NCBI GenBank assembly: GCA_014075255.1
Contig: CP046178.1
Location: 72,001-136,000 of the forward strand
DNA from: Gammaproteobacteria bacterium
GTDB lineage: Bacteria > Pseudomonadota > Gammaproteobacteria > UBA4575
Length of the DNA: 64,000 bases
Direction of reading: 5' to 3'
Positions 25,436-37,500 of the stretch are shown piece by piece (position 1 is the first letter of the stretch; every line of letters starts with the position of its first letter). The translations under genes were made by a program, and so were the position numbers. Below the pieces are notes generated by a model that worked only from the letters and a program-made list of their open reading frames with translations, was not told where the DNA came from and did no database searches.

Positions 25436-26626
25436 ATGTCGAAAGAGAAGTTTGAGCGTAATAAGCCGCATGTGAATGTGGGCACGATCGGTCACGTAGA
25501 CCATGGCAAGACCACCTTAACGGCGGCGTTAACTAAAGTGATGGCCGAGGCCCAAGGTGGCGAATTCAAAGCCTATGATCAGATTGACAATGCTCCGGAA
25601 GAGCGCGAGCGCGGCATCACCATTGCAACGGCTCACGTAGAATACGAAAGCACGAATCGCCACTATGCACACGTAGATTGTCCGGGACACGCGGATTACG
25701 TAAAGAACATGATTACCGGTGCAGCGCAAATGGACGGAGCGATTTTGGTATGCAGTGCTGCCGACGGCCCGATGCCACAAACGCGTGAGCACATCCTTCT
25801 TGCACGACAAGTCGGTGTACCGTACATCCTGGTATACATGAACAAAGCCGATCAAGTGGATGACGCCGAATTACTTGAATTAGTAGAAATGGAAATCCGA
25901 GATCTACTCTCTACCTACGAATTCCCAGGCGACGACACTCCGATTGTGATCGGATCAGCGCTTAAGGCCCTAGAAGGCGACACCTCCGATATCGGTGTAC
26001 CGTCGATTATCAAACTCGTAGAAGAAATGGATGCTTTCATTCCAGAACCAGTGCGTGCGATCGAAGGTGACTACCTCATGCCGGTGGAAGACGTATTCTC
26101 CATCTCAGGACGTGGCACCGTAGTAACCGGTCGTATTGAGCGTGGTGTAGTGAATGTAGGGGATGAAATTGAGATTGTAGGCATCAAAGAGACCGCCAAG
26201 ACCACCTGTACCGGCGTGGAAATGTTCCGCAAACTACTGGATCGTGGAGAAGCGGGTGACAACGTAGGGGTATTACTACGTGGCACCAAGCGTGAAGAAG
26301 TGGAACGCGGGCAAGTGCTGTGTAAGCCTGGTAGCATCAATCCTCACACCAAATTCGAAGCGGAAATCTACATTTTGAGCAAAGAAGAAGGTGGGCGTCA
26401 TACCCCATTCTTCAACGGCTATCGTCCCCAGTTCTACTTCAGAACTACCGACGTGACCGGCGCATGTGAACTTCCTGCAGGGACCGAGATGGTCATGCCG
26501 GGTGATAACGTACAAATGACCGTGACCATGATTGCCCCGATTGCGATGGACGAAGGCTTACGCTTTGCGATCCGTGAAGGTGGGCGTACCGTAGGTGCTG
26601 GTGTCGTGGCCAAAATTATTGAGTAA
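25436..26626 (+). CDS. tuf: Elongation factor Tu (copy 1)
   Basis: A protein of 396 residues (E. coli 394). GTPase motifs [11 protein letters not shown] (P-loop), DCPGHADY and NKADQVD, then the two beta-barrel domains ending in [10 protein letters not shown]. It delivers aminoacyl-tRNA to the ribosome. The reading frame is identical in sequence to the second copy at 42114, and identity runs from 25425 to 26627, i.e. from just after the Shine-Dalgarno G's to one base past the stop, while flanks differ. This indicates gene conversion. Its base composition is visibly richer in GC than most neighbours. SD GAGGG. Co-transcribed with the three tRNAs upstream. Confidence 0.98.
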   Translation: MSKEKFERNKPHVNVGTIGHVDHGKTTLTAALTKVMAEAQGGEFKAYDQIDNAPEERERGITIATAHVEYESTNRHYAHVDCPGHADYVKNMITGAAQMDGAILVCSAADGPMPQTREHILLARQVGVPYILVYMNKADQVDDAELLELVEMEIRDLLSTYEFPGDDTPIVIGSALKALEGDTSDIGVPSIIKLVEEMDAFIPEPVRAIEGDYLMPVEDVFSISGRGTVVTGRIERGVVNVGDEIEIVGIKETAKTTCTGVEMFRKLLDRGEAGDNVGVLLRGTKREEVERGQVLCKPGSINPHTKFEAEIYILSKEEGGRHTPFFNGYRPQFYFRTTDVTGACELPAGTEMVMPGDNVQMTVTMIAPIAMDEGLRFAIREGGRTVGAGVVAKIIE

Positions 26627-26722
26627 GATATAGTTTCAGGGATAGAGTGGTTGGTTAAAAACCATACTGCCTATCTCTTCTGATAGCGTAAAAATAGATT
26701 TAATCTGAGTCAATAAACACGT

Positions 26723-26728
26723 TATAAT
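26723..26728 (+). promoter_or_regulatory. Possible -10 element upstream of tRNA-Trp
   Basis: A perfect TATAAT 36 bases before tRNA-Trp, with no good -35 at the usual distance. It could give a transcript covering tRNA-Trp, secE and nusG, independent of tuf. An imperfect hairpin (gatag...ctatc, about 26642-26675) lies between tuf and this element. Confidence 0.4.
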
Positions 26729-26764
26729 TTCTTGTTTGGCGATTGCTAGGCGTATATCGGTTAA

Positions 26765-26840
26765 AGGCCAGTAGCTCAATTGGCAGAGCGGCGGTCTCCA
26801 AAACCGCAGGTTGGGGGTTCGATTCCCTCCTGGCCTGCCA
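26765..26840 (+). tRNA. tRNA-Trp (anticodon CCA)
   Basis: 76 bases. Acceptor aggccag/ctggcct, D arm agctcaattggcagagc, anticodon loop ctccaaa with CCA, T arm gggttcgattccc, and encoded CCA. Its position between tuf and secE is conserved in gammaproteobacteria. Confidence 0.97.
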
Positions 26841-26897
26841 TAATGTGTGAAATCTGAGCTAAATCACGAGTAACCCCTACACGTAAATTATTTTGAT

Positions 26898-27266
26898 ATG
26901 ACTGGAAAAGCTGAAGCAACAACTGCAGGCGGCATGGATGTCTTTAAGCTGGTAATTGCTGCTGCAATTGTACTGGCAGGTCTAGCGGCATTTTATGTGT
27001 ACGTAGATTATCCGTTGTTATATCGGGTACTAGGAATAGTGGCTGCTGTATTAGTTGCAGCGATAATTGCGTTTACAACTGAGCGTGGCCGAACACTAGC
27101 AAGTTTTATGAAAGATGCGCGTACTGAGGTACGCAAAATGGTTTGGCCAACGAGAGGTGAGACCTTGCAAACTACTCTTGTGGTATTTGTAGTAGTCATT
27201 CTTTTGGCGCTATTTTTATGGATCATTGATCGCATATTAACGGCTTTAATACAGTACGTAATCTGA
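26898..27266 (+). CDS. secE: Preprotein translocase subunit SecE
   Basis: A protein of 122 residues (E. coli 127) with three membrane segments (about 18-37, 42-58, 95-115), the long gammaproteobacterial form. The conserved cytoplasmic amphipathic helix plus hinge reads [24 protein letters not shown] and precedes the last membrane helix. It clamps SecY in the inner-membrane translocon. Lies 13 bases before nusG, as in E. coli. Confidence 0.96.
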   Translation: MTGKAEATTAGGMDVFKLVIAAAIVLAGLAAFYVYVDYPLLYRVLGIVAAVLVAAIIAFTTERGRTLASFMKDARTEVRKMVWPTRGETLQTTLVVFVVVILLALFLWIIDRILTALIQYVI

Positions 27267-27279
27267 TAAGAGTTTATTG

Positions 27280-27813
27280 ATGTCTATGCAATGGTATGTA
27301 GTGCATGCGTATTCTGGTTTTGAAAATCAGGTACAGCGAGCGTTAGGTGAAAGAATTGAGCGCCTAGGCATGCAGGAAAAGTTTGGCGAAATTATGGTGC
27401 CAGTTGAAGAAGTGGTAGAGATGCGAGAGGGGCAGAAGCGTCGCAGTGAACGAAAGTTTTTCCCCGGTTATGTTTTAGTAAAAATGGAAATGGACGACGA
27501 CAGTTGGCACTTAGTGAAAGATTGTCCAAAAGTGCTTGGTTTTATTGGCGGTTCATCAGACAAGCCTGCGGCAATAAGTGAAGCAGAGGCTCAAAACATA
27601 TTGCAGCGTATGCAAGAAGGTGTGGATGCGCCGAAACCGAAGGTTCTATTCGAGCCTGGAGAAGTGGTACGTGTTACCGATGGGCCATTCAATGATTTTA
27701 ATGGCGTAGTTGAAGAAGTGAACTATGAAAAGAGTCGCATGTTAGTTGCAGTACAGATTTTTGGTCGATCGACTCCAGTTGAGCTTGAGTTTGGTCAGGT
27801 TGAGAAAGGCTAA
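27280..27813 (+). CDS. nusG: Transcription antitermination factor NusG
   Basis: A protein of 177 residues (E. coli 181). The NGN domain starts at [15 protein letters not shown] and contains [12 protein letters not shown]-terminal KOW domain reads [23 protein letters not shown]. It binds RNA polymerase and links it to Rho or to ribosomal S10. I use ATG 27280 rather than the TTG one codon earlier. Confidence 0.96.
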   Translation: MSMQWYVVHAYSGFENQVQRALGERIERLGMQEKFGEIMVPVEEVVEMREGQKRRSERKFFPGYVLVKMEMDDDSWHLVKDCPKVLGFIGGSSDKPAAISEAEAQNILQRMQEGVDAPKPKVLFEPGEVVRVTDGPFNDFNGVVEEVNYEKSRMLVAVQIFGRSTPVELEFGQVEKG

Positions 27814-27882
27814 AGAAAGATTAAAAAAGAAATTTACTCGGCAAATAAACCCGATGAATAAACAAGCGAAAATTAAAAGATA

Positions 27883-28317
27883 ATGGCTAAGAAAGTAGAC
27901 GCATACATAAAATTACAGGTTCCTGCGAGTGAGGCAAACCCAAGTCCACCAGTGGGTCCTGCGCTAGGTCAACATGGCGTAAATATTATGGAGTTTTGCA
28001 AAGCATTTAACGCGCAAACTCAAAATATGGAAAAAGGCATGCCAGTACCTGTCGTAATTACTGTCTATACCGATAAGAGTTTTACGTTTATAACTAAAAC
28101 ACCACCTGCAGCCATCTTGCTTAAGAAAGCAGCAGGCTTAGCTAAAGGCAGTGGCCGTCCAAACACTGAAAAAGTTGGCAAAGTAAATCGTGCGCAACTT
28201 GAAGAAATTGCGAAGACAAAAATGCCTGATATCACTGCTGCCGATATGGATGCAGCCGTTCGCACCATTGCAGGAAGTGCTAGAAGTATGGGAATAGACG
28301 TTGAGGGAGTATCGTAA
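27883..28317 (+). CDS. rplK: 50S ribosomal protein L11
   Basis: A protein of 144 residues (E. coli 142). The N-terminal domain [32 protein letters not shown] is the methylated, thiostrepton-site face. The C-terminal rRNA-binding domain ends in [13 protein letters not shown]. It forms the GTPase-associated centre with L10 and L12. The stop overlaps the rplA start (TAATG), so the two are coupled. No Shine-Dalgarno sequence is visible upstream (gaaaattaaaagata). Confidence 0.97.
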   Translation: MAKKVDAYIKLQVPASEANPSPPVGPALGQHGVNIMEFCKAFNAQTQNMEKGMPVPVVITVYTDKSFTFITKTPPAAILLKKAAGLAKGSGRPNTEKVGKVNRAQLEEIAKTKMPDITAADMDAAVRTIAGSARSMGIDVEGVS

Positions 28318-29009
28318 TGGCAAAAGAAGGAAAAAATTTACGCGCTGCGCGCGAAAAAGTTGAATTGGAAAAGTCTTACATGCCGACTGAAGGCATTAGC
28401 TTAGTCAAAGAATGCGCAACTGCAAAATTTAATGAGTCTGTTGATGTAAGTATAAACCTTGGTGTTGACCCTAGAAAATCTGAACAAAACGTTAGAGGAT
28501 CAACAGTATTGCCGAATGGCACAGGTAAAACAGTTCGTGTCGCAGTGTTTGCGGAAGGTGCTCAAGCGGATGCAGCGAAAGCTGCGGGTGCAGATCTAGT
28601 GGGTTTAGAAGATTTAGCAGAGCAAGTTAAAAAAGGTGAGATGGATTTTGATATTGCTATAGCGGCACCGGATGCGATGCGTGTTGTGGGCCAATTAGGG
28701 CAGATTCTCGGCCCGCGTGGCTTAATGCCTAACCCTAAAGTAGGCACTGTATCTGCGGATGTTGCCACGGCGGTAAAGAACGCTAAAGCGGGTCAAGTGC
28801 AGTTTAAAACCGAGAAAGGCGGAGTTGTGCATTGCTCTATAGGTAGTGTGCAATTTGAAGTACAGAAACTTGAAGAGAACCTAAAAGCCTTAATTGCAGA
28901 TTTAGTAAAAGCCAAACCATCTTCTGCTAAAGGTGTATACATTAAGAAAGTTGTGATCTCATCTACCATGGGTGTAGGCGTGACCTTAGATCAAACAGCT
29001 TTGGCATAG
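28317..29009 (+). CDS. rplA: 50S ribosomal protein L1
   Basis: A protein of 230 residues (E. coli 234). [24 protein letters not shown] and [14 protein letters not shown] are the family signatures. It forms the L1 stalk that handles deacylated tRNA and in many bacteria represses its own L11-L1 mRNA. Start overlaps the rplK stop by one base. A long hairpin follows 12 bases after the stop. Confidence 0.97.
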   Translation: MAKEGKNLRAAREKVELEKSYMPTEGISLVKECATAKFNESVDVSINLGVDPRKSEQNVRGSTVLPNGTGKTVRVAVFAEGAQADAAKAAGADLVGLEDLAEQVKKGEMDFDIAIAAPDAMRVVGQLGQILGPRGLMPNPKVGTVSADVATAVKNAKAGQVQFKTEKGGVVHCSIGSVQFEVQKLEENLKALIADLVKAKPSSAKGVYIKKVVISSTMGVGVTLDQTALA

Positions 29010-29021
29010 ATAGAAATTGAA

Positions 29022-29055
29022 ATATATAAAAGTAACTGTAGTTGCTTTTATATAT
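29022..29055 (+). terminator. Hairpin between rplA and the L10 leader
   Basis: A 15-pair stem with one G-T pair (atatataaaagtaac / gttgcttttatatat) and a TGTA loop, 12 bases after rplA. It is AT-rich and may act as a partial terminator or RNase III-type processing site between rplKA and rplJL. Confidence 0.6.
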
Positions 29056-29079
29056 AAGTAATTGGGTGTTGTTTCTAGA

Positions 29080-29200
29080 TTATTGAATTAAGAAACAACC
29101 GTCCAAGACCGTAGGTGCAGCATCATATGGGTGTTGCTTAATGAGGAGGCTCAGCCTGCGTAGACTGTGTACCCCAAATCAGGAACATAAATTCCTGAGT
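29080..29200 (+). ncRNA. L10 (rplJL) leader, ribosomal autoregulatory RNA
   Basis: The rplA-rplJ gap is 298 bases and holds conserved L10-leader blocks: cgtccaagaccgtaggtgc near 29100 and gcctgcgtagac near 29154. These pair in the structure bound by the L10-L12 complex to repress translation. A further 7-pair hairpin tcaggaa/ttcctga is at 29179-29198. Boundaries are approximate. Open frames across this region are spurious. Confidence 0.8.
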
Positions 29201-29307
29201 TGGTTGCACTGTAAGGGGAATGCATTGATTGGTCTTTTGAAAAGGCTAAATCGCATTCATGTTTTTATAAACACCTTGTGTGTATTGTTAACTCAGAGGA
29301 CCCCATT

Positions 29308-29838
29308 GTGGCCTTACAACTTGAACAAAAGCAGGCGATCGTATCCGAAGTCTCGCAAGTTGCAGCTGATGCGCATTCTGCTATCGCAGCAGAATACCGT
29401 GGACTAACCGTTGGTGAACTAACTGAATTGCGTGCTAAGGCGCGTGAAACAGGCGTTTATCTAAAAGTCGTAAAAAACACTCTAGCCAAACGTGCCTTAG
29501 AAGGTACGCCATATGAGTGTATGCGCGATGGTTTGGTTGGTCCGCTAGTGTTGGCGTTTTCGCAAGAAGACCCCGGTTCTGCGGCAAGACTTGTGAAAGA
29601 TTTTGCGAAACAAAACGATTTGCTTGCGGTAAAGATGATCTCCATTGGTGGAGAGTTATTAGATGTTTCAGAACTAACGAAGTTATCTAGCTTACCAACT
29701 AAAGATCAGGCAATTAGTTTGCTTATGGCTGTTATGAAAGCGCCAGTTGAGAAATTTGTGCGTACTCTTAATGAGCCGCATGGAAAACTGGTTCGGACTA
29801 TTGCTGCGGTGAGAGATCAAAAGCAATCTGCTGATTAA
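29308..29838 (+). CDS. rplJ: 50S ribosomal protein L10
   Basis: A protein of 176 residues (E. coli 165). Starts at GTG 29308 (ALQLEQKQAIVSEV), the family N-terminus, with CAGAGGA upstream; a longer frame from 29278 would overlap that Shine-Dalgarno. RGLTVGELTELRAKAR and VKNTLAKRALEGT are typical. It anchors L12 dimers on the ribosomal stalk and acts with L12 as the repressor on the leader upstream. Confidence 0.96.
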   Translation: MALQLEQKQAIVSEVSQVAADAHSAIAAEYRGLTVGELTELRAKARETGVYLKVVKNTLAKRALEGTPYECMRDGLVGPLVLAFSQEDPGSAARLVKDFAKQNDLLAVKMISIGGELLDVSELTKLSSLPTKDQAISLLMAVMKAPVEKFVRTLNEPHGKLVRTIAAVRDQKQSAD

Positions 29839-29901
29839 TGGTTAAAGTTAAGTTTTAAGCGTTATTGATTTGGGTAATTATTTTTAATTTAGGAGTAGAA
29901 A

Positions 29902-30279
29902 ATGGCTGTTTCAAAAGAAGACATACTTGAGACGATTTCAGAAATGAGCGTAATGGAAGTGGTAGATCTAATCTCTGCTATGGAAGAAAAGTTTGGTGTA
30001 TCTGCAGCAGCAGCTGTAGCAGCAGCACCTGCAGCTGGCGGTGACGCCGGTGCAGCAGCAGAAGAGAAGACTGAGTTTGATGTTGTAATGAGTAGTTTTG
30101 GTGGCAACAAAGTTGCTGTCATTAAAGTCGTTCGTGCAGTTACTGGTCTTGGCTTGAAAGAAGCAAAAGAAATGGTAGAAGGTGCGCCTTCAACTGTTAA
30201 GGAAGCAGCAACGAAAGACGAAGCTGAAGATATCAAAAAGCAATTGGAAGAGGCTGGCGCAGCTGTAGAGCTCAAGTAG
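29902..30279 (+). CDS. rplL: 50S ribosomal protein L7/L12
   Basis: A protein of 125 residues (E. coli 121). An N-terminal dimerisation helix ([17 protein letters not shown]), an Ala-rich hinge ([14 protein letters not shown]), and a C-terminal domain with [24 protein letters not shown]. Present in several copies per ribosome; recruits translation GTPases. A good Shine-Dalgarno AGGAG precedes it, in line with higher output than rplJ. Confidence 0.97.
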   Translation: MAVSKEDILETISEMSVMEVVDLISAMEEKFGVSAAAAVAAAPAAGGDAGAAAEEKTEFDVVMSSFGGNKVAVIKVVRAVTGLGLKEAKEMVEGAPSTVKEAATKDEAEDIKKQLEEAGAAVELK

Positions 30280-30307
30280 TTGCTACTAGCGTTAGTGTTT
30301 AATTTTG

Positions 30308-30335
30308 CCAAACAACGTATTCATGCGTTGTTTGG
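30308..30335 (+). terminator. Attenuator-like hairpin between rplL and rpoB
   Basis: A ten-pair stem ccaaacaacg / cgttgtttgg with an 8-base loop, followed by ttatatttg. It is placed as the E. coli rplL-rpoB attenuator, which lets only part of the transcripts reach rpoBC. The weak T-tract suits partial termination. Confidence 0.65.
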
Positions 30336-30373
30336 TTATATTTGTGTCTGCATTTTGACCACGGGGTAATTCC

Positions 30374-33300
30374 ATGGCGTATAGCTATACCGAGAAGAAA
30401 AGAATTCGCAAAGATTTTGGCAAACGTCCTGAAATCTTAGCTGTTCCATATATGTTGCAAATACAACTGGCTTCCTATCGCCGGTTTTTGCAAGAAGATG
30501 CTACGAAAGAAGATCGTCAGACTTCTGGCTTGAATGGTGCGTTTGGCTCCATTTTTCCAATCATAAGTTATTCCGGTAATGTTGAACTGCAGTATGTAAG
30601 TTATCGTTTAGAAGAGCCGGCGTTTGAGGTAAAGGAATGCCAGCTGCGTGGATTGACTTATAGTGCTCCTTTGAAGGTGCTGTTGCGTCTTGTTATCTAT
30701 GATAAAGATGCGCCTGCAAGTGCTAAGAAGGTTAAAGATGTAAAAGAGCAAGAAGTGTACATGGGCGAATTGCCGCTTATGACGGACACCGGTGCGTTTG
30801 TTATTAATGGCACAGAACGGGTAATTGTTTCTCAGTTGCATCGTTCTCCAGGAGTGTTCTTTGATCACGACAAAGGTAAGACGCACTCTTCAGGCAAGCT
30901 TTTATACTCTGCTCGAGTGATTCCATACCGTGGCTCATGGTTGGACTTTGAATTTGACCATAAAGATTGCTTGTTTGTACGCATCGATCGACGTCGAAAA
31001 CTACCTGCATCTATCCTGTTGCGTGCGATTGGTTACAGTAGCGAAGAAATTCTATCGATGTTCTTTGAAACTAATACCGTAAATATTACGGATAAAGGGT
31101 TCATTCTTGATTTAATACCAGAGCGACTACGTGGTGAAATTGCACCGCTTGATATTAAAGCTGGCGGGAAAGTAATTGTTGAGGCGGGTCGTCGGATTAC
31201 TGTGCGTCATGTGCGTAAGATTGAAAAGGCAAATATAAAAACTTTGGAAGTGCCGGTTGAATACTTATTAAATAAATTTTTAGCGAAAGATTTAGTTGAT
31301 ACCGATACTGGCGAGTTAGTTTGTAAAGCAAATGATGAATTAACTGAAGAAAATATTGAAAAGATTCTAGAGTCATCTGTTGATGTGTTGGAGTTGTTGT
31401 ATACCAATGACATTGATAGAGGACCATATATCTCATCAACGATAGGCATTGATCCTTCTAGTAATGCATTAGAAGCGATGGTGGAAATCTATCGCATGAT
31501 GCGTCCTGGCGAGCCGCCGACTAAAGAGGCTGCGCAAAATTTATTTCAGAATTTATTCTTTGCGCCAGAACGTTATGACTTATCGCCTGTAGGTCGAATG
31601 AAGTTTAATCGACGCGTTGGACGTGAAGAGCAAACAGGGTCAGGTATTTTAAATAATGACGACATCTTAGATGTCATGAAAGTGCTGATTGATATCCGTA
31701 ATGGTAATGGCATTGTTGATGATATCGATCACCTTGGTAACCGACGTGTGCGGTGCGTAGGTGAAATGGCAGAAAATGCTTTCCGTGTTGGTTTAGTGCG
31801 TGTTGAGCGTGCCGTTAAAGAGCGTTTAACCTTGGCAGAGTCTGAAGGTTTAATGCCTCAGGAAATGATTAATGCTAAGCCAGTTGCAGCAGCGATTAAA
31901 GAATTTTTCGGTTCTAGTCAGTTGTCGCAATTTATGGATCAAAACAATCCATTATCTGAAATCACCCACAAGCGTCGTATTTCAGCATTAGGCCCAGGCG
32001 GATTAACACGTGAGCGAGCAGGTTTTGAAGTGCGTGACGTACATCCAACTCATTATGGTCGGGTATGTCCGATTGAAACTCCTGAAGGTCCAAATATTGG
32101 ATTAATTAATTCGCTAGCCATTTTTGCACGTACTAATGACTATGGTTTCTTGGAGACACCTTATCGCAAAGTAATTAACGGCAAGGTTACCGATGAAATT
32201 GAATACCTTTCTGCAATTGAAGAAAGTCAGTTTACCATTGCGCAAGCCAATGCGCCGTTAGATGAAAAAGGTAAATTTGTAAATGAATTGGCGTCGGTAA
32301 GACACTTAAATGAATTTTCATTAGCGACCACTGAAAAAGTGGAATACATGGATGTATCGCCGAAACAGATTGTTTCGGTAGCAGCAGCATTGATTCCATT
32401 CTTGGAGCACGATGATGCGAACCGTGCATTAATGGGTTCAAATATGCAACGCCAAGCGGTGCCCACATTGCGCGCAGAAAAACCACTGGTTGGAACCGGT
32501 ATTGAGCGTGCAGTTGCGATCGATTCAGGCGCAGCATTATCTTCACGCCGCGGTGGAGTTGTGGATTCGGTTGATGCTGGCCGTATCGTGGTTCGCGTTA
32601 ATGATAAAGAAACAGAAGCGGGTGAGCCTGGCGTAGATATTTACAATCTCACTAAATATATTCGTTCAAACCAAAACACATGTATTAATCAAAAACCTTT
32701 GGTGCGCCCGGGTGATGTAATTGCGCGTGGCGATGTATTAGCAGACGGACCATCAACAGATTTAGGCGAGTTGGCTTTAGGCCAAAATGCGTTGGTTGCG
32801 TTCATGCCATGGAATGGATACAACTTTGAAGATTCGATTCTTATTTCAGAGCGTGTAGTTGAAGAAGACCGTTTTACAACAATTCATATTGAAGAGCTGA
32901 CGTGTGTGGCTCGTGATACCAAGCTTGGCTCCGAAGAAGTTACAGCAGATATTCCAAATGTGAGTGAAAACTTGTTAGCCAAGTTGGATGACTCGGGAAT
33001 AGTTTATGTAGGTGCTGAAGTAAAGCCAAGTGATATATTGGTAGGCAAGGTTACCCCTAAGGGTGAGACGCAGCTTACTCCTGAAGAAAAGCTTCTAAGG
33101 GCTATTTTTGGTGAGAAGGCTTCTGATGTAAAAGATACTTCATTACGCGTGAAGTCTGGTATGGAAGGTACGGTAATTGATGTGCGAGTATTTACTCGTG
33201 ACGGCGTAGAAAAAGATAAGCGTGCCTTGCAAATTGAAGAAGCAGAAGTTGAGCAAGTACGTAAAGATCTAAATGACCAATTACGTATTTATGAGGCTGA

Positions 33301-34459
33301 CATTTATTCGCGTATTGAGCGTTTAATTACTAATAAAGTAACGGATGGTGGACCAGATGAATTGGCTGCAGGTTCTAAAGTAACTAAGGCGTATCTAGAT
33401 GGTCTAGAGCGTGAGCGATGGTTTGAAATTCGCATGCAGAATGAAGATGTAAATGCTCAATTAGAAAAGCTTGCTACGCAGTTAAAAGAACAGCGCGAAT
33501 CATTTGACCAACGCTTATTAGCTAAGAAGGAAAAAATCACTCAAGGTGATGATTTAGCGCCAGGCGTGTTAAAGATGGTTAAGGTTTATATTGCGGTAAA
33601 ACGTCGCATGCAACCAGGCGACAAGATGGCGGGCCGCCATGGAAACAAGGGTGTTGTTTCTATGATTGTACCGGTCGAAGACATGCCGCATACAGAAGAT
33701 GGTACGCCAGTAGATATTGTATTGAATCCATTAGGTGTTCCTTCACGAATGAACGTCGGTCAGGTTCTAGAGATACATTTGGGTTGGGCGGCTAAAGGCT
33801 TGGGCTTGAAGATTGATGGCATGCTGAAGAAGAATGGAGATGTGCAACAGCTGCGCTCATTCCTGGATGAAATCTACAATAAAGATGAAGGTATATCCGT
33901 AGATCTTAATGAATTCAATGATGATGAAATCATGAACATGTCGAATAACTTGCGTACTGGTGTACCAATGGCTACCCCAGTATTTGATGGTGCGCAAGAA
34001 TCAGAAATTAAACGCATGCTGAAACTTGCTGATCTGCCTGAAGATGGTCAAACCCTTTTGTGGGATGGGCGTACAGGAGAATCGTTTGAGCGCAAAGTAA
34101 CGGTTGGTTACATGCATATGTTGAAATTGAATCACTTGGTTGATGACAAGATGCATGCACGTTCAACCGGTCCTTATAGCTTGGTTACACAACAGCCTCT
34201 TGGCGGTAAAGCACAGTTTGGTGGTCAGCGATTCGGAGAAATGGAAGTCTGGGCGCTTGAGGCCTATGGCGCTTCTTACACCTTGCAGGAAATGCTAACG
34301 GTTAAGTCGGATGACGTTACCGGTCGAAACAAGATGTATAAGAATATTGTTGACGGTAATCATAGTATGGATGCCGGTATGCCAGAATCGTTTAATGTAT
34401 TGATGAAAGAGATTCGTTCTCTTGGATTGAATATAGACTTTGAGCAAGAAAAGTTTTAA
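30374..34459 (+). CDS. rpoB: RNA polymerase beta subunit
   Basis: A protein of 1361 residues (E. coli 1342). The rifampicin region ([20 protein letters not shown], then [16 protein letters not shown]) carries the usual drug-sensitive residues. [15 protein letters not shown] and [27 protein letters not shown] near the C-terminus are diagnostic. It forms the catalytic core with beta-prime. Co-transcribed with rpoC after a 74-base gap. Confidence 0.99.
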   Translation: MAYSYTEKKRIRKDFGKRPEILAVPYMLQIQLASYRRFLQEDATKEDRQTSGLNGAFGSIFPIISYSGNVELQYVSYRLEEPAFEVKECQLRGLTYSAPLKVLLRLVIYDKDAPASAKKVKDVKEQEVYMGELPLMTDTGAFVINGTERVIVSQLHRSPGVFFDHDKGKTHSSGKLLYSARVIPYRGSWLDFEFDHKDCLFVRIDRRRKLPASILLRAIGYSSEEILSMFFETNTVNITDKGFILDLIPERLRGEIAPLDIKAGGKVIVEAGRRITVRHVRKIEKANIKTLEVPVEYLLNKFLAKDLVDTDTGELVCKANDELTEENIEKILESSVDVLELLYTNDIDRGPYISSTIGIDPSSNALEAMVEIYRMMRPGEPPTKEAAQNLFQNLFFAPERYDLSPVGRMKFNRRVGREEQTGSGILNNDDILDVMKVLIDIRNGNGIVDDIDHLGNRRVRCVGEMAENAFRVGLVRVERAVKERLTLAESEGLMPQEMINAKPVAAAIKEFFGSSQLSQFMDQNNPLSEITHKRRISALGPGGLTRERAGFEVRDVHPTHYGRVCPIETPEGPNIGLINSLAIFARTNDYGFLETPYRKVINGKVTDEIEYLSAIEESQFTIAQANAPLDEKGKFVNELASVRHLNEFSLATTEKVEYMDVSPKQIVSVAAALIPFLEHDDANRALMGSNMQRQAVPTLRAEKPLVGTGIERAVAIDSGAALSSRRGGVVDSVDAGRIVVRVNDKETEAGEPGVDIYNLTKYIRSNQNTCINQKPLVRPGDVIARGDVLADGPSTDLGELALGQNALVAFMPWNGYNFEDSILISERVVEEDRFTTIHIEELTCVARDTKLGSEEVTADIPNVSENLLAKLDDSGIVYVGAEVKPSDILVGKVTPKGETQLTPEEKLLRAIFGEKASDVKDTSLRVKSGMEGTVIDVRVFTRDGVEKDKRALQIEEAEVEQVRKDLNDQLRIYEADIYSRIERLITNKVTDGGPDELAAGSKVTKAYLDGLERERWFEIRMQNEDVNAQLEKLATQLKEQRESFDQRLLAKKEKITQGDDLAPGVLKMVKVYIAVKRRMQPGDKMAGRHGNKGVVSMIVPVEDMPHTEDGTPVDIVLNPLGVPSRMNVGQVLEIHLGWAAKGLGLKIDGMLKKNGDVQQLRSFLDEIYNKDEGISVDLNEFNDDEIMNMSNNLRTGVPMATPVFDGAQESEIKRMLKLADLPEDGQTLLWDGRTGESFERKVTVGYMHMLKLNHLVDDKMHARSTGPYSLVTQQPLGGKAQFGGQRFGEMEVWALEAYGASYTLQEMLTVKSDDVTGRNKMYKNIVDGNHSMDAGMPESFNVLMKEIRSLGLNIDFEQEKF

Positions 34460-34533
34460 CGATAAAGTTTAAAAGTATTTGTTATTTAAGTTGCAACTAA
34501 GATTGCATTAAAGACGTAGTTACTGGAGATGTA

Positions 34534-37500
34534 ATGAAAGACTTACTTAGTTTATTAAAGAATCAAGGTCAGGTAGAAGATTTTGATTCGATTCGTATTG
34601 GCTTAGCTTCGCCTGACATGATTCGTTCATGGTCGTATGGAGAAGTTAAAAAGCCAGAGACGATAAACTACCGAACTTTCAAACCTGAACGTGATGGTTT
34701 GTTTTGCGCAAAAATATTTGGTCCTAATAAAGACTATGAATGTTTATGTGGTAAGTATAAGCGTCTTAAACATCGTGGCGTGGTATGTGAAAAATGTGGT
34801 GTTGAAGTAACGCTTACTAAAGTGCGACGTGAGCGCATGGGCCACATTGAATTAGCCAGTCCTGTTGCGCATATTTGGTTTTTGAAATCTCTGCCTTCGC
34901 GTATTGGTCTTTTGTTGGATATGACCTTACGTGACGTAGAGCGCATTCTTTATTTTGAAGCATTTGTGGTGGTTGACCCTGGTATGACAGGTCTTGAGCA
35001 CAAGCAGCTTCTTTCTGATGACACCTTCCTTGAAGCGATTGAAGAGTATGGTGATGAGTTCGATGCGCGTATGGGTGCAGAAGCGATTCTAGACATGCTT
35101 AAGCAAGTTAATTTGGAAGAGCAGGTTGTTGAGCTGCGTGATGAAATAAAAGAAACGCGCTCGGAGGCGAAACTTAAGCGCTTGTCTAAGCGTATTAAGT
35201 TAGTTGAGTCGCTACTAGAATCAGGTAATAAGCCTGAGTGGATGGTATTAACCGTATTACCAGTATTGCCGCCAGATTTACGTCCATTGGTACCTTTGGA
35301 TGGCGGTCGCTTTGCGACTTCAGATTTGAATGATTTATATCGTCGCGCTATTAACCGTAATAATCGTTTAAAAAGGTTATTGGAGTTAAATGCTCCTGAC
35401 ATTATCGTGCGCAATGAAAAACGCATGTTGCAGGAGGCGATTGATGCATTGTTAGATAATGGTCGTCGCGGTCGCGCCATTACCGGCACCAATAAGCGCG
35501 CACTGAAATCTCTTGCCGATATGATAAAAGGTAAGCAAGGTCGTTTCCGTCAAAACTTATTAGGCAAACGTGTTGACTATTCGGGTCGTTCAGTAATTGT
35601 TGTAGGGCCAACCTTACGCTTGCAACAGTGTGGGCTACCGAAAAAAATGGCGTTGGAATTATTTAAGCCATTTATCTTTAGTAAATTACACATGCGTGGT
35701 ATTTCGCCTACCATTAAGGCATGTAAAAAAGTCGTAGAAAAAGAAGGTCCTGAAGTTTGGGATATTCTAGAAGAAGTGATTCGTGAGCATCCAGTGATGC
35801 TTAATCGTGCACCAACGCTACATAGATTAGGCATTCAAGCATTTGAGCCGACTCTTATTGAAGGAAAAGCAATTCAATTGCACCCTCTAGTATGTGCGGC
35901 ATTTAATGCTGATTTTGATGGCGACCAAATGGCTGTGCACGTGCCGTTATCTATAGAAGCTCAGCTTGAAGCTCGCGCATTAATGATGTCTACCAATAAT
36001 ATTCTGTCACCTGCGAATGGTGAACCGATTATTGTTCCGTCTCAAGATATTGTATTGGGTCTTTACTATCTCACGCGTGAAAAAGTTAATGTTCCGGGTG
36101 AGGGCATGATTTTTGCAGATGTTGAAGAAGCAGAACGCGCATATGAGAATCGCAAAGTTCATTTGCATGCAAAAGTGAAAATTCGTGTTGATGATTATGA
36201 TATTGATGAGGATGGCAAGGGTACTCCAATTCGTAGAATTATAGAGACTACAGTGGGGCGCGGTATTTTGTCGCAAGTGCTGCCAAAAGGCTTGGAATAC
36301 GAATTAGTAAATCGTGATATGAATAAGCGTGCAATTTCAAGTTTGTTAAACGCTTGTTATCGACGTGTAGGATTAAAGGACACGGTTATATTTGCAGATA
36401 AACTGATGTACACCGGGTTTAAATTTGCAACGCGTTCGGGCGTGTCGTTCTGTGCAGATGATATGGTCATACCTTCTGAAAAACAAACTATCTTGGCAGA
36501 AGCAGAAAATGAAGTGAAAGAAATTGCTTCACAGTATTCATCTGGTTTAGTAACCAAAGGTGAGCGCTATAATAAAGTAATTGATATTTGGTCACGTACT
36601 AATGATCAAGTTGCCAAAGCGATGATGGATAGCTTAGGTCACGAAGAAGTGGAAGATGCTGAGGGTAAAATTGTAAAGCAAGATTCCTTCAACTCAATTT
36701 ATATGATGGCTGACTCTGGAGCGCGGGGTTCCCCGGCACAGATTCGCCAGCTCGCAGGTATGCGCGGATTGATGGCAAAACCTGATGGTTCGATTATTGA
36801 AACACCGATAACTGCGAACTTCCGTGAAGGATTGAATGTATTGCAATACTTCATCTCAACACACGGTGCGCGTAAAGGCTTAGCCGATACTGCTCTTAAA
36901 ACGGCTAACTCTGGATACCTGACACGTCGTTTGGTCGATGTTTCGCAAGATTTAGTAGTTACTGAAGATGATTGCGAGACAACAAATGGTTTGTTACTTA
37001 CTCCAATTATTGAGGGTGGCGACGTAGTGCAGACTTTACCTAGCAGGGTGCTTGGAAGGGTGACTGCAGAAGATGTGATGGATGTTAAAGGCAAAGTAGC
37101 GGTACCAGCTGGAACATTCTTGGACGAAGCATGGGTAGATAGGTTTGAAGAAATTGGTATTGACGAAGTTAAGGTGCGCACCCCTATAACTTGTGATACA
37201 CGTTATGGTGTTTGTGCATCGTGTTATGGTCGCGACCTTGCACGTGGACATCTAATAAATATGGGTGAGTCAGTTGGTGTAATTGCAGCGCAATCGATTG
37301 GTGAGCCTGGCACACAGTTAACCATGCGTACTTTCCATATTGGTGGTGCGGCGAGTCGTGCAGCCTCTGCAAGTGATATCACGATTAAATCTACCGGTAC
37401 GATACGTATGCACAATATTAAACTTGTGCAACATAAAAATGGCCACAATGTTGCGGTATCGCGTTCCGGTGAAATCGGTATTATCGATGACCAAGGTCGT

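Noticed and set aside
25529-26515. Long minus-strand frames in both tuf genes
   Set aside because: Shadows of the strongly biased tuf codons; they are identical in both copies only because the genes are.
29141-29407. Open frame of 88 codons before rplJ
   Set aside because: Falls in the L10 leader and overlaps rplJ in another frame.
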